Shown: positions 1 to 8,706 of the stretch, piece by piece
Layout: each line of letters opens with the position of its first letter
Position numbering within the stretch: position 1 is the first letter of the stretch
From: an uncultured Chitinophagaceae bacterium
GTDB taxonomy: Bacteria > Bacteroidota > Bacteroidia > Chitinophagales > Chitinophagaceae
Reading direction: 5' to 3'
DNA: 30,822 nt
NCBI GenBank assembly: GCA_937919945.1
Contig: CALESY010000114.1
Location: 1 to 30,822 of the forward strand
Made by a program: the position numbers and the translations under genes
Notes under the pieces: generated by a model
Database searches by the model: none
What the model was told of the DNA's origin: nothing
Seen by the model: only the letters and a program-made list of their open reading frames with translations

Positions 1-331
1 TTGTGTTCTTATTTTCAAATTCTATCAATGCGGTGTAAGAAAATTTATCTATGTATCTCAACAATTTTATACCTGTAGCTTCTAATTGTTGCTGTTCGTA
101 AGAAGATGGCAAACGTTTAAGATGTATAATTGCCTGTACCGGGTTGGGGGTATTATTACGCTTGTTATTATACCAGTCTGCAGCATTAGCCGAAATAACT
201 AACGGACCAAAACGTGTATCAATTTGTTTGGTAACAGGCAGAGCTTGTGCACGTAATTGTTGTAAACAACATAGGTATAAAGCTCCGGTAGATACCCAAA
301 AAAATAGAAAAAATTTTAATCGCGAATTCAT
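1..331 (-). CDS. Secreted protein, N-terminal fragment (possibly S8 subtilisin-like peptidase)
   Basis: An open frame on the minus strand runs from an ATG at 331 off the left edge of the window with no stop in 110 codons. The first ~30 residues form a signal peptide: MNSRLK, then a hydrophobic stretch, then LRAQA as the likely cleavage region. The mature part contains VQAIIHLKRLPSSYEQQQLE followed by a GIKLL..YIDKFSYTALIE stretch. This resembles the N-terminal propeptide-like region before S8 serine peptidase domains in Bacteroidota secreted proteins, where a short beta-alpha-beta inhibitor fold precedes the catalytic domain. No catalytic residue lies inside the window, so the peptidase assignment is inference. 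It is divergent from the DUF4397 gene, with 142 bp between them for both promoters; I saw no convincing TAnnTTTG element there apart from TATATTTA at 447-454 for the rightward gene. Confidence 0.65.
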   Translation of the reverse strand, partial: MNSRLKFFLFFWVSTGALYLCCLQQLRAQALPVTKQIDTRFGPLVISANAADWYNNKRNNTPNPVQAIIHLKRLPSSYEQQQLEATGIKLLRYIDKFSYTALIEFENKNT

Positions 332-473
332 TTACTAGCTGTTGTACATCACTTTATACAAATTAATGTAATTAATGCAGAAAAAACACGCTGAAAGAAG
401 TTTATAGGCTGAGTTTTAGAAATATTACATTTTCGTGCATTTTATGTATATTTATTATCCATTTCAATACTAA

Positions 474-2150
474 ATGCTAAACAGAATAATCGTGAAAAAT
501 ATCTTTACTGTTGCAGCCCTTATGCTTGCTTTGACGGCTAATGCACAAATAACTAAAGTTCAATTCATAAACAACTGTCCTGATGTTGGAAACCACAATC
601 TGGATATTTGGATTAATGGTACTAAAATTCAAAATGCTCTACCTTTCAGGCATGCCACATTTTTTCAAACTATTAACATTAGCACACCAACACAAATTGG
701 TATTGCACCGCAAAATAGCACCGCCATTACCGACACTTTTTACAATCGCACTGTTACGTTTACACCATCCTCTACATACTATATCGTTGTTATTAATGGC
801 ACAAGAAACAGTGCCGGCTACACGCCACATAAAAAGTTAGCGGTTGATGTTATTTCAGGAGCAAGAGAAACATCCGGCGTTGGTGGCAATGTAGATGTTT
901 TATGTGCTAATGGAGCTACTGATGGAGTTACTTATGATTTTCGTACAGGCACTGAAATTCTGGGAGATGATGTAAGCTATGGTACTGCCGGTAATTCTTA
1001 CAGTTCTTTTTCGCCAAATGATATAAAAATACGACTCACTAACACGAACGGAAGCATACGTTACGATACTTATGAAGTGCCGTTGTCTTCGCCTTCTTTA
1101 GCAAGTCAGGCGTGTGTTATATTGGCTTCCGGCTTTGTCAATCCTTCTGCAAATAACAATGGTCCTTCCTTCGGGCTTTGGCTTGCAACAGGTAATGGAG
1201 GACCACTTACTGAGCTTACATCTACTACCCCGGAAGCTATAGCAAGGGTACAATTTATTCATAACTGTGCTGATACTACTGCCGATACTGTTGATGTGTA
1301 CGTAAACAACAGCAAAGTATTAGATGACTTCAGATTCAGGCATGCAAGTACTTTTATGGATATGATTGGTAAACAAGCAACAAATATTGCTATTGCTCCA
1401 CGCAACAGCACATCTGCTGCTGCTGCTTTCTATACTACCAATTTTACTTTCGACTCATTAGGGACACATATCTTAACTGCTAATGGCATACAGAGCGCAA
1501 CAGGTTATACACCTAAGCCTGTGTTTAAGTTAACAAAGTTTGATAATGGTAAGGAAGTGGCCGCAACAACGACCAACCATGACATTCTCTTTTGTAATGG
1601 CAGCACCGATGCAGGAGACTTAACTATAAACAGCACTTCAGTTAATTTTACAAATGTTGCATATGATACTTATGCAGGCTATCAGCAACAATCTATTACA
1701 GGTACAAATATTATGACATTAAAAAAAGGAACAAATACAGTAGCTGCTTTTCTTTCTAATTTTCCTGCGCAAGCAGAAGCTGTTACTGTTGTAGCATCCG
1801 GTTTTGATGACAGCACTAAAAACAGCAAGGGTCCTAAACTGCATTTGTATTATGCTACAGCCGCAGGTGGTGCTATGATTAAAATCCCACTGTATACAAT
1901 ATCAGTGAATGAAATTGCGAGATTGAACACACCAAAAATCTACCCTAATCCGGCTAATGACAAGTTATGGATTGAAAGCAACAAACCGTTTTCAAATATC
2001 GCAATACGCAATGTAGAAGGTAAGCTAATGGTAAAAACATCTGTTACTAATGGTAAAATGATAGATATTAGTAAACTGCCTGCCGGTACTTATTTTATCG
2101 AAGCAGTAATTGATAATCAAACACATACTCAACGTTTCATCAAACAATAA
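474..2150 (+). CDS. DUF4397 domain-containing protein with T9SS sorting domain
   Basis: A 558-residue exported protein. Residues 1-25 are a signal peptide ending in TANAQ. Two homologous halves follow: the first starts near residue 27 with KVQFINNCPDVGNHNLDI and the second near residue 257 with RVQFIHNCADTTADTVDV. Both contain the FRHA-T-F and IAI/GIAP-NST motifs and a later region with VLCANGATDG or ILFCNGSTDAG, so this is an internal duplication of a DUF4397 unit. Residues ~488-558 (KIYPNPANDKLWIES ... LPAGTYFIEA ... QRFIKQ) form a classic type A T9SS C-terminal domain, so the protein should be exported by the type IX system and released or attached at the cell surface. DUF4397 has no known reaction; an adhesive or structural beta-sandwich role is likely. 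A hairpin terminator follows 24 bp downstream. It is not in an operon with any visible neighbour. Confidence 0.9.
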   Translation: MLNRIIVKNIFTVAALMLALTANAQITKVQFINNCPDVGNHNLDIWINGTKIQNALPFRHATFFQTINISTPTQIGIAPQNSTAITDTFYNRTVTFTPSSTYYIVVINGTRNSAGYTPHKKLAVDVISGARETSGVGGNVDVLCANGATDGVTYDFRTGTEILGDDVSYGTAGNSYSSFSPNDIKIRLTNTNGSIRYDTYEVPLSSPSLASQACVILASGFVNPSANNNGPSFGLWLATGNGGPLTELTSTTPEAIARVQFIHNCADTTADTVDVYVNNSKVLDDFRFRHASTFMDMIGKQATNIAIAPRNSTSAAAAFYTTNFTFDSLGTHILTANGIQSATGYTPKPVFKLTKFDNGKEVAATTTNHDILFCNGSTDAGDLTINSTSVNFTNVAYDTYAGYQQQSITGTNIMTLKKGTNTVAAFLSNFPAQAEAVTVVASGFDDSTKNSKGPKLHLYYATAAGGAMIKIPLYTISVNEIARLNTPKIYPNPANDKLWIESNKPFSNIAIRNVEGKLMVKTSVTNGKMIDISKLPAGTYFIEAVIDNQTHTQRFIKQ

Positions 2151-2173
2151 ACCTAACAAAACGAACGTAGTAA

Positions 2174-2203
2174 AATAAATCCCGTCTTTAGGCGGGATTT
2201 ATT
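2174..2203. terminator. Bidirectional terminator hairpin between convergent genes
   Basis: Perfect 11-bp inverted repeat: AATAAATCCCG (2174-2184) and CGGGATTTATT (2193-2203) with an 8-nt loop. The A/T-rich outer stem gives T-rich tracts on either strand. It sits between the stop of the DUF4397 gene and the response regulator, whose stop codon (2199-2201) lies inside the right arm. Confidence 0.8.
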
Positions 2204-2885
2204 CATTTATTATAAGCTTGAAACCTATGCCATAAGCATTGAGTATTTCTATTTCAGGGTCTTCTCTCAGCAGTTTGCGTATTTTACTGATGTATACATC
2301 CATACTTTTAGCAGCAAAGTAATCGTCGTTGCCCCACACGCGCTCCAATATTGTGCTACGTTGTACGAGTTCGTTTTTGTTGCTTGCCAATATGTTCAAT
2401 AACTCTGCCTCTTTCGAGCTTAGCTTTTTCACATCCTCGCCTATCTGCAATGTCATTTTATTATGGTCGAAGATGTATCTGCCGACATTCATAATTTTGA
2501 CACCAATCGTTTGCTTGGGTTGTGTGCGCTTTAAGATGGCATTGATGCGCATATATAATTCTTGCGTGCTGAAGGGTTTTGTTACATAATCGTCGCCACC
2601 ATTTTCAAAGCCCTTTATTTTATCCTCGTCCCTACCCCTTGCCGTCAGGAAGATGATAGGTATTTCGGCATTAACTGACCTGATTTCTTTCGATAATGAA
2701 TAACCATCCTTCACAGGCATCATCACATCCAGTATACACAGATTAAATTTCTGCTTATGAAACATGCGCATGCCTTCATCGCCATCTTTGCACCATACCG
2801 TGTTAAAGCCACGATTATCAAGATTTTCTTTCAGCAACCAACCAAGGTTCTGGTCGTCTTCTACAAATAAGATACTTGCGTTCAT
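2199..2885 (-). CDS. OmpR/PhoB-family response regulator (RprY-like)
   Basis: A 228-residue regulator. The REC domain (residues ~3-118) has the acidic pair D10/D11 in LFVEDD, the phosphoacceptor D53 in CILDVMMP, T81 in FLTARG and K103 in VTKPF. The C-terminal winged helix (~130-226) has LSSKEAELLNILASN and the recognition-helix region SMDVYISKIRKLL. An upstream in-frame ATG at 2924 would add 13 residues, but MNASILFVEDD at 2885 is the normal family N-terminus, and its ATG overlaps the kinase TGA as ATGA (2882-2885), which implies translational coupling. It should be phosphorylated by the adjacent kinase and bind DNA as a dimer. The pair resembles the RprX/RprY system of Bacteroides in architecture; that orthology is inference. 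The target regulon cannot be read from the sequence. Confidence 0.92.
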   Translation of the reverse strand: MNASILFVEDDQNLGWLLKENLDNRGFNTVWCKDGDEGMRMFHKQKFNLCILDVMMPVKDGYSLSKEIRSVNAEIPIIFLTARGRDEDKIKGFENGGDDYVTKPFSTQELYMRINAILKRTQPKQTIGVKIMNVGRYIFDHNKMTLQIGEDVKKLSSKEAELLNILASNKNELVQRSTILERVWGNDDYFAAKSMDVYISKIRKLLREDPEIEILNAYGIGFKLIINE

Positions 2886-4438
2886 ATAGTTTCTAATGAT
2901 TTTGGTAAATAAATGGTAAAGCAAGTGCCTTGCCCTGTTTTACTTTTCACGTTTATCTCTCCCTCATGCGCATCTACAATGTATTTCACATAACTAAGTC
3001 CCAATCCAAAGCCCTTTACATCATGCCTGTCGCCTGTATGCCCTCTGTAAAAGCGATTGAAGATATATTGTTGTGTTTCGCTGCTCATACCTATGCCATT
3101 ATCATCTACCTGCAATACAAAATGGCTGCCTGTATCGTATGTTGATACTGTAATATGCGGTGGTTTTGTACCCCTGTATTTGATGGCATTGTCAATCAGG
3201 TTTTGCAGCATATTTTTTATCTGTTGTGCATTGCAGTATAGGTAGGGGTTCTTTGCATTTTCTTTCAATACTATTTTGCCGCGAACACTTTCCAGTTGAA
3301 TATTAAAAGAAGCCATAGCCTCGTGTAATATATTATGGATGTTGGTGCGGGCAAAATACTTGCGCACCACATCATTTTCCAATGTAGCTATTTGTAGTAT
3401 CTGCTCTACGTTTCGCTCCATGTGTTTGTTCTCTTCGGCTATTATGCGCAGATATTGAGCACTTCCATTCAGATCTTTACCATGCCAGTTTTCCAATGCC
3501 AGATTGATATTTGTAATCGGGGTCCTGAATTCGTGGGTAATGTTATTGATGAATGTATCTTTCATTTCGCTCAACTTCTTTTGGTTCAATATTGTGCGAA
3601 TGAAATACACATATGCAGAAACCAATAAAATAATAATGATGAGCGACGAAACCATCATTACGAACAATGAACGCACCACACTCATAAAAGAGTCTGGCAC
3701 AAACAAACGCAACTCATAAGGCTTATTAAACTTGTTAGCGAGCATATAAGCACGTATACTACTATTATCAAGTTGCTTAGCATTTACACCAGTCGTCAGG
3801 TATTCATACTTATTTGTTTGCTGATTATAGATACCCATTGCATAACCGGTATCAAGTTTATTTTTTGCCAAGACTGTTTTCAACTCATCGTTTAGCAGAC
3901 TAATGTCTATTGCCTGGTCTATGGTAAAGTTATTCTGCAATACATCTTTGAAGTTGGTACTGTTAATATCCCTTACCTCATAATTATGTACATCTTTTGC
4001 TTTGATGTTGGGGTTGAGCCCTACATAACTGAAGCGCATCGTAACATCTACAGTTGCAGGATATTTTTCAAACCATATACTACGGTCTTTAATAAACGTA
4101 TCGCGCATGCTACTGGTAGGAAATACATTGTACAGGCTAAGTGTATCAATAAATCCGCCTCTTTCAGGCCCTACAAAACCCTCATCCCATTTTTGTTTCA
4201 CCATATACATCCCCTCACCAGCTTTCATATAAGCGCGAGAATAGAATGTGAAGCAGAATGCATCTTCTTCTACTTTCTTTACTGCCAAGTCAACATCTTC
4301 CTTCAGTCTACGCTCCAGTGCCAACTTCTGCATACGGATGGTATTGGTAATCCAGTACACTTGTACGCCAATAAGACTTACTATTATTAAGCCCGCTATA
4401 CCATACCAATACACTGGTTTTATCTTACCAATACGCAT
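2882..4438 (-). CDS. Membrane sensor histidine kinase (RprX-like)
   Basis: A 518-residue inner-membrane kinase. TM1 is at residues ~13-32 and TM2 at ~254-281; between them lies a ~220-residue periplasmic sensor region with no recognised fold. HisKA follows with the phosphorylated histidine H302 in NNITHEFRTPITN. The HATPase_c domain has the N box (NMLQNLIDNAIKYR, ~409-422), the G1 box DDNGIGMS (~445-452) and the G2 region KGFGLGLSYVKYIVDAHEG (~475-493). There is no HAMP domain: TM2 runs directly through a short helix into HisKA. The 4-bp ATGA overlap with the response regulator makes them a two-gene operon. The start at 4438 (MRIGKIKPVYWYG) puts positive charges just before TM1, as expected. 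The signal sensed is unknown. Confidence 0.92.
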   Translation of the reverse strand: MRIGKIKPVYWYGIAGLIIVSLIGVQVYWITNTIRMQKLALERRLKEDVDLAVKKVEEDAFCFTFYSRAYMKAGEGMYMVKQKWDEGFVGPERGGFIDTLSLYNVFPTSSMRDTFIKDRSIWFEKYPATVDVTMRFSYVGLNPNIKAKDVHNYEVRDINSTNFKDVLQNNFTIDQAIDISLLNDELKTVLAKNKLDTGYAMGIYNQQTNKYEYLTTGVNAKQLDNSSIRAYMLANKFNKPYELRLFVPDSFMSVVRSLFVMMVSSLIIIILLVSAYVYFIRTILNQKKLSEMKDTFINNITHEFRTPITNINLALENWHGKDLNGSAQYLRIIAEENKHMERNVEQILQIATLENDVVRKYFARTNIHNILHEAMASFNIQLESVRGKIVLKENAKNPYLYCNAQQIKNMLQNLIDNAIKYRGTKPPHITVSTYDTGSHFVLQVDDNGIGMSSETQQYIFNRFYRGHTGDRHDVKGFGLGLSYVKYIVDAHEGEINVKSKTGQGTCFTIYLPKSLETI

Positions 4439-4566
4439 ACTTCAAAGTTAATCGGCTACTTGTCGTATTTAATTTTCTTTAAGAATGTTTAAGGATTTAT
4501 AACCTATAGTTATATGTAAGACAGCCAGTTGTTGGCTAAGGATAGTAATGCAGATGTTAACAGGCA

Positions 4567-4598
4567 CGAAAAAGCCCCCTGCTATTGCAGAGGGCTCT
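4567..4598 (-). terminator. Rho-independent terminator of rpsA
   Basis: Read on the minus strand, AGCCCTCTGC (from 4596 to 4587) pairs with GCAGGGGGCT (4582 to 4573) around an AATA loop with one mismatch, and is followed by TTTTT (4573-4569). It lies about 30 bp after the rpsA stop codon. Confidence 0.8.
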
Positions 4599-4627
4599 TA
4601 CTATTGTATGAATATACTGTTGTACGA

Positions 4628-6469
4628 TTAGCCTTCGCTACCGTCTTCAGCTTTCTTCATTTTGTCTTTCAGTGCAGCCAGTGCGCCAAGGTCGCCAAGT
4701 GTAGGCTTCTCAACTTTGCTCTGGATGTTTTTCACTGCTTTCTTCGTTTTTTCGCCTTCAGCGGCTGCTTCTTTCTTAGCAGCTTCTTTTTCTTCAGCTA
4801 CACCCTGTTCCCATACGCGTGTATGAGATACCATGATGCGCTTATCGTTGCGATCAAACTCAATGATTACAAATGGTAACGTAGCTTCTGCTTCTACCGT
4901 GCTGCCATCTTCTTTCTTCAGGTGGCGGGCAGGAGCGTATGCTTCCAGACCATATTGCAACTGTACAGTAGCACCTTTTTCATCTTTCTTGGTTACGATA
5001 CCTTCGTGTACGCTACCAATAGGGAATACGGTTTCAAATGTATTCCAAGGGTCTTCTTCCAGTTGTTTGTGTCCCAGAGCCAGTTTGCGGTTTTCTTTAT
5101 CGATGCTCAGGATAGCAACATCAATTTGTTCTCCCACTTTAGTAAACTCGCTCGGGTGGTTGTAACGCTTTATCCAGCTCAGGTCGCTGATGTGTATCAT
5201 GCCACCTATGCCAGTTTCCAGCTCTACAAATACACCGTATGGGGTAATGTTTTTCACAACACCTGTATGACGGCTATCAGCAGGGAATTTGTTTTCAATT
5301 GTTTCCCATGGGTCTTCTGTCAGTTGTTTGATAGAGAGGCTCATTTTGCGCTCTTCTTTATCCAGTGTTACTACAACTGCTTCGTACTCATCACCCATCT
5401 TGAAGAATTCCTTCGCGTTGATAGGCTGAGAAGACCATGTGATTTCTGATACGTGTACCAGACCTTCTACACCAGGCATTATTTCAAGGAAAGCACCGTA
5501 ATCTTCTATGTTTACTACTTTACCTTTTACTTTAGAGCCTTCGTTGATGTCGGCTACTAAGCTATCCCATGGGTGTGCAGTCAGTTGTTTCAGGCCAAGG
5601 CTGATGCGTTTTTTCTCATCATCAAAGTCAAGCACAACTACATTCAGTTTCTGGCCATTTTCCAACACTTCGCTTGGGTGCGTTACGCGGCCCCAGCTGA
5701 TGTCAGTGATATACAACAAGCCGTCAACACCACCCAGATCTATGAACGCACCGAAGTCGGTAACATTCTTAACAGTACCTTCAAGTACCTGTCCTTTTTC
5801 AAGCTGAGATATGATAACTGTACGTTGTTGTTCGATATCGCTTTCAATCAGTGCTTTATGAGATACTACCGCGTTGCGGATAGCTTCATTGATTTTCACC
5901 ACTTTGAAATCCATTGTCTTACCTACGTACTGATCGTAATCAGTAACAGGTTTCACATCTATTTGCGAACCAGGTAAGAATGTTTCCAAACCGTACACAT
6001 CTACTATCAAGCCACCTTTCGTTTTGCTGGTAATAGTACCTGTAACGATTTCGCCTGTTTTGTAGAAATCAACGATTTTTTGCCAAGCACGGCTTGCACG
6101 TGCCATTTTACGGCTCAGGTGCAGGTGTCCGTTTTTGTCTTCTTTCTCTACAACCATTACCTCGATATCATCGCCGATTTTTACATCCTGCATATCGCGG
6201 AATTCGTTAAGAGACACCAGCCCGTCTGATTTGAAGCCGATGTTGATGATTACGTCTGTTTTAGTAAGGCCTACGATAGTACCTTGCAACAGCTGCGATT
6301 CATCAATTGATTTGAAAGTGCTGTCATACACTTTTTCAAGTTCTGCACGTTTGTCTTCTTTGTAAGAAGCTACGTTGCGTTTGTCAACGCTCCAATCGAA
6401 ATCGTCGTGAGCGCCACCCTGTGTGTCCGCCAGAGTACCGGTTTGGTTAATTAATTGATTTTCTTCCAA
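4628..6469 (-). CDS. rpsA: 30S ribosomal protein S1 (bS1)
   Basis: A 613-residue protein with six S1 RNA-binding domains: ~59-125 (LLQGTIVGLTKTDVIINIGF), ~138-205, ~225-296 (EGTVKNVTDFGAFIDLGGVDG), ~312-383, ~398-470 and ~486-555. A charged, lysine- and glutamate-rich tail completes it. Bacteroidota S1 proteins have this length and domain number. It captures mRNA on the small subunit. The only start consistent with the frame is TTG at 6469-6467: a stop lies upstream in frame and no ATG or GTG intervenes. It is preceded by AAAAGGAGG with 9 nt between GGAGG and the start codon, a near-perfect Shine-Dalgarno in a genome where neighbouring genes have none. A TATCTTTG -7 element lies upstream. The gene is monocistronic with its own terminator. 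The SD plus weak start suggests translational autoregulation, which is inference. Confidence 0.95.
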   Translation of the reverse strand: MEENQLINQTGTLADTQGGAHDDFDWSVDKRNVASYKEDKRAELEKVYDSTFKSIDESQLLQGTIVGLTKTDVIINIGFKSDGLVSLNEFRDMQDVKIGDDIEVMVVEKEDKNGHLHLSRKMARASRAWQKIVDFYKTGEIVTGTITSKTKGGLIVDVYGLETFLPGSQIDVKPVTDYDQYVGKTMDFKVVKINEAIRNAVVSHKALIESDIEQQRTVIISQLEKGQVLEGTVKNVTDFGAFIDLGGVDGLLYITDISWGRVTHPSEVLENGQKLNVVVLDFDDEKKRISLGLKQLTAHPWDSLVADINEGSKVKGKVVNIEDYGAFLEIMPGVEGLVHVSEITWSSQPINAKEFFKMGDEYEAVVVTLDKEERKMSLSIKQLTEDPWETIENKFPADSRHTGVVKNITPYGVFVELETGIGGMIHISDLSWIKRYNHPSEFTKVGEQIDVAILSIDKENRKLALGHKQLEEDPWNTFETVFPIGSVHEGIVTKKDEKGATVQLQYGLEAYAPARHLKKEDGSTVEAEATLPFVIIEFDRNDKRIMVSHTRVWEQGVAEEKEAAKKEAAAEGEKTKKAVKNIQSKVEKPTLGDLGALAALKDKMKKAEDGSEG

Positions 6470-6471
6470 TG

Positions 6472-6482
6472 TTAATTTCCTC
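6472..6482 (-). promoter_or_regulatory. Strong Shine-Dalgarno of rpsA deciding a TTG start
   Basis: On the minus strand the leader reads AAGGAGGAAATTAACA and then TTG. Eight or more bases (AAAGGAGG) match the 16S 3' end. Other starts in the window (ileS, fdhD, the DksA-like gene, GNAT) show only A/T-rich upstream bases, as usual in Bacteroidota. Confidence 0.85.
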
Positions 6483-6509
6483 CTTTTAAGTGAGATTTTT
6501 TAAGGACGG

Positions 6510-6541
6510 CAAAGATAGGAATAAAATCTATTTGAATATCA
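6510..6541 (-). promoter_or_regulatory. Probable rpsA promoter (Bacteroidota sigma-ABfr type)
   Basis: On the minus strand TATCTTTG (6517-6510) matches the phylum -7 consensus TAnnTTTG exactly. A TTG (6541-6539) sits 21 bp upstream as a weak -33 element. Transcription would start near 6503, giving a leader of ~35 nt that contains the Shine-Dalgarno. Confidence 0.55.
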
Positions 6542-6718
6542 ATACAGTCCTGATTTTTTAAGTTTTTTCTTTACTTGTATTAACCCTGCATACCAATCAA
6601 CAAATATCATTTAATCACAATGCAACATAAAGTATAATTAGTTTTAATGTTATATAAAAATACAACTCGTACCAAAGAGCATAATTCTGTTTATTTTAGC
6701 TTTCTAAAACGTGTATAA

Positions 6719-8314
6719 TTGACGAAACATATCAACAGCCCACAACCTGCTACACAAAGGCTATTACTCATATTATCTTTTTTTGAAGGTGCCTGTGTAA
6801 TGGTAGCCGAACTGGCAGGTGGCAAGATGTTGGCCCCTTTTTATGGTACATCTCTCTATGTATGGGCTTCTACATTAGCCATCACTTTAGGTGGCCTTAC
6901 ATTGGGCTACTATATAGGTGGCGAAATGAGCAAAAAAGAGTTACCGCAAAGACAAAAAGCATTATTCCTTACATTGTCTGCAGCCTCTGCCCTGGTTATT
7001 GTAATGCCTATGACGGCGAGGTATATAATGGCCTCAACAATGGATATGGGTTTTATGACAGGCCTTATCACATCGCAGTTGTTGTACCTCTTACCTCCTA
7101 TTATGGGTATGGGTATGATAAGCCCGATGCTCATCAGCCTGATAGCTGAAGAAAACAAAAGCGGAAAAGCTGCCGGGCTTATATATGCAGTCAGCACATT
7201 GGGTGGTGTTATTGCAACTATGATTACAGGTTTTTGGTTAGTGCCACTGATTGGTATTACCCTACCATGTATAGTGATGGGGAGCGTGCTATTGGTATTA
7301 TCAATAGCCATACTGCGCCCTAAGAATAAAATAATAGCAGGGGCACTGCTGCTGCTGTTGATACCTTCTTTTTTTTTCTACCGTAGCAACCAGCAAAACC
7401 AAACAGAGAAGTATAAAATATTATACCACACAGAGGGTATGCTGGGACAGGTAAAAGTGATTGACTTTACCTATACCGAAAACGGCATGAACACCCCATC
7501 GCGTGTGATGCTGGTAAACCACAACTGGCAAACATGGATAAGCAGCCGGAATAAGAACTTCAGCTTTCTGTATTATACCCGTTTTACCGATGCCATCATA
7601 CGTAGTATGCCCAAGGGTAGCAAAGCATTGCTGATAGGTTTGGGTGGTGGTACAGTTGCACATCAACTGGAACAACACGGTATGCATTATGATGCTGTAG
7701 AAATAGATGGCAGACTGCCCAAACTGGCAGAGCAATACTTTGGGCTGCAGCATGCTGTTGCCAATACTGTTGTAGATGACGGCAGGCACTTCATTAATGT
7801 ATGTAAGGAAAAATACGACCTTATAATTGTAGATGCATTACTTGGCGACAACGTACCCTCTCATTTACTCAGTAAAGAAGCATTTGAGAAAATGTATAGT
7901 TTGCTGAACGATAATGGTAAAGTATTTGTAGAATTTGATGGCATTAAGGAAGATGACGCCGGCTTGCCACAAAAAATGCTATACAATACACTGGTAAATG
8001 CAGGCTATGAATGCCGCATCTTTTCATCTTCGCCCGGCAAGACGAATTATGACATCATGTACATTGCCACTAAAACAAAAAGTAATAGCTACGATACTAC
8101 ACAGGTACTTGCTGATAAGTACTACCCTATACAGGGCAACCTTGCCAGATTTGATGTAACCAACATGGTGGCTAACGAAACAACAGATATGATAACAGAC
8201 AACAGCCCATCGCTCGACTATCTGTTGAGAGAAAGAAAACTAGCCTTCCGAGAAGAATACCTGAATAATTATAATACCGAATTTCTTGAAGATAATATGA
8301 GCTTCTTCCGTTAG
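6719..8314 (+). CDS. Fused membrane (MFS-like) / spermidine synthase-like protein
   Basis: A 531-residue protein of the fused MFS/spermidine synthase type. Residues ~14-225 contain about seven hydrophobic segments, for example LLLILSFFEGACVMVAEL, WASTLAITLGGLTLGYYIGG and GALLLLLIPSFFF. Residues ~240-500 form a Rossmann methyltransferase-like domain: LLIGLGGGTVAHQLE (AdoMet-type glycine loop), VEID (acidic ribose ligand), VVDDGRHF and IIVDALLGD. Family members are polyamine-aminopropyltransferase-like, but the actual substrate of the membrane-fused group is not settled. The start is TTG at 6719, directly after an in-frame TAA (6716-6718). The next Met is residue 28, inside the first membrane helix, so it is too late. 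It converges on the VOC gene with only 4 bp between stops and no visible terminator. Confidence 0.85.
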   Translation: MTKHINSPQPATQRLLLILSFFEGACVMVAELAGGKMLAPFYGTSLYVWASTLAITLGGLTLGYYIGGEMSKKELPQRQKALFLTLSAASALVIVMPMTARYIMASTMDMGFMTGLITSQLLYLLPPIMGMGMISPMLISLIAEENKSGKAAGLIYAVSTLGGVIATMITGFWLVPLIGITLPCIVMGSVLLVLSIAILRPKNKIIAGALLLLLIPSFFFYRSNQQNQTEKYKILYHTEGMLGQVKVIDFTYTENGMNTPSRVMLVNHNWQTWISSRNKNFSFLYYTRFTDAIIRSMPKGSKALLIGLGGGTVAHQLEQHGMHYDAVEIDGRLPKLAEQYFGLQHAVANTVVDDGRHFINVCKEKYDLIIVDALLGDNVPSHLLSKEAFEKMYSLLNDNGKVFVEFDGIKEDDAGLPQKMLYNTLVNAGYECRIFSSSPGKTNYDIMYIATKTKSNSYDTTQVLADKYYPIQGNLARFDVTNMVANETTDMITDNSPSLDYLLRERKLAFREEYLNNYNTEFLEDNMSFFR

Positions 8315-8318
8315 GGAA

Positions 8319-8678
8319 TTATACTCGCTGCATCAATTCCAGTTTGTTCTTCCACGGGTCTAGAAAGGATATACGCTTGTAGCCGGGTATACTTGTTTCT
8401 TCTTTTACACCAATACCTTTTTCATTCAGCAGCTTGCGTACAGTATCAAGGCTATCTACTTCAAATGCAGGAAAACGCTTGGTAGGATACATTTCGGGTT
8501 CTATACCCAGATGCAGTTCGCTCTCGCCTACCTTATACCAAATGCCGGGTATACTTTTAGGCTTATCAATCTCTTGCAAGCCCAGCAATCCTGTATAAAA
8601 ATCTCTGGCTTCCGCTTCAAAGCCTACAGGAATACATATGGTAACATGGTGTAGCTTTTTGATATTGATAGATGCCAT
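8319..8678 (-). CDS. VOC-superfamily (glyoxalase/bleomycin resistance-like) protein
   Basis: A 119-residue cytosolic protein with the paired beta-alpha-beta-beta-beta modules of the vicinal oxygen chelate fold. The first module begins at IKKLHHVTICIP and ends in ESELHLGIEP. The second spans FEVDSLDTVRKLLNEKGIG to SFLDPWKNKLELMQ. Potential metal ligands are a His in LHHVT, the His in ELHLG and the Glu in KLELM, in the usual places. Members are lyases, dioxygenases or drug-binding proteins; nothing in this sequence fixes the substrate. It follows the DUF6141-like gene by 28 bp on the same strand and is probably cotranscribed with it. Confidence 0.85.
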   Translation of the reverse strand: MASINIKKLHHVTICIPVGFEAEARDFYTGLLGLQEIDKPKSIPGIWYKVGESELHLGIEPEMYPTKRFPAFEVDSLDTVRKLLNEKGIGVKEETSIPGYKRISFLDPWKNKLELMQRV

Positions 8679-8706
8679 GTAGTGGTTCTTTAAAACTACT
8701 TGTAAG

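Noticed and set aside
144..338. 64-residue plus-strand frame near the left edge
   Set aside because: Antisense to the signal-peptide-bearing fragment on the minus strand, which fits a real secreted protein better.
2886..2924. Upstream start for the response regulator
   Set aside because: Adds 13 residues inside the kinase gene; the ATGA overlap start at 2885 gives the normal REC N-terminus.
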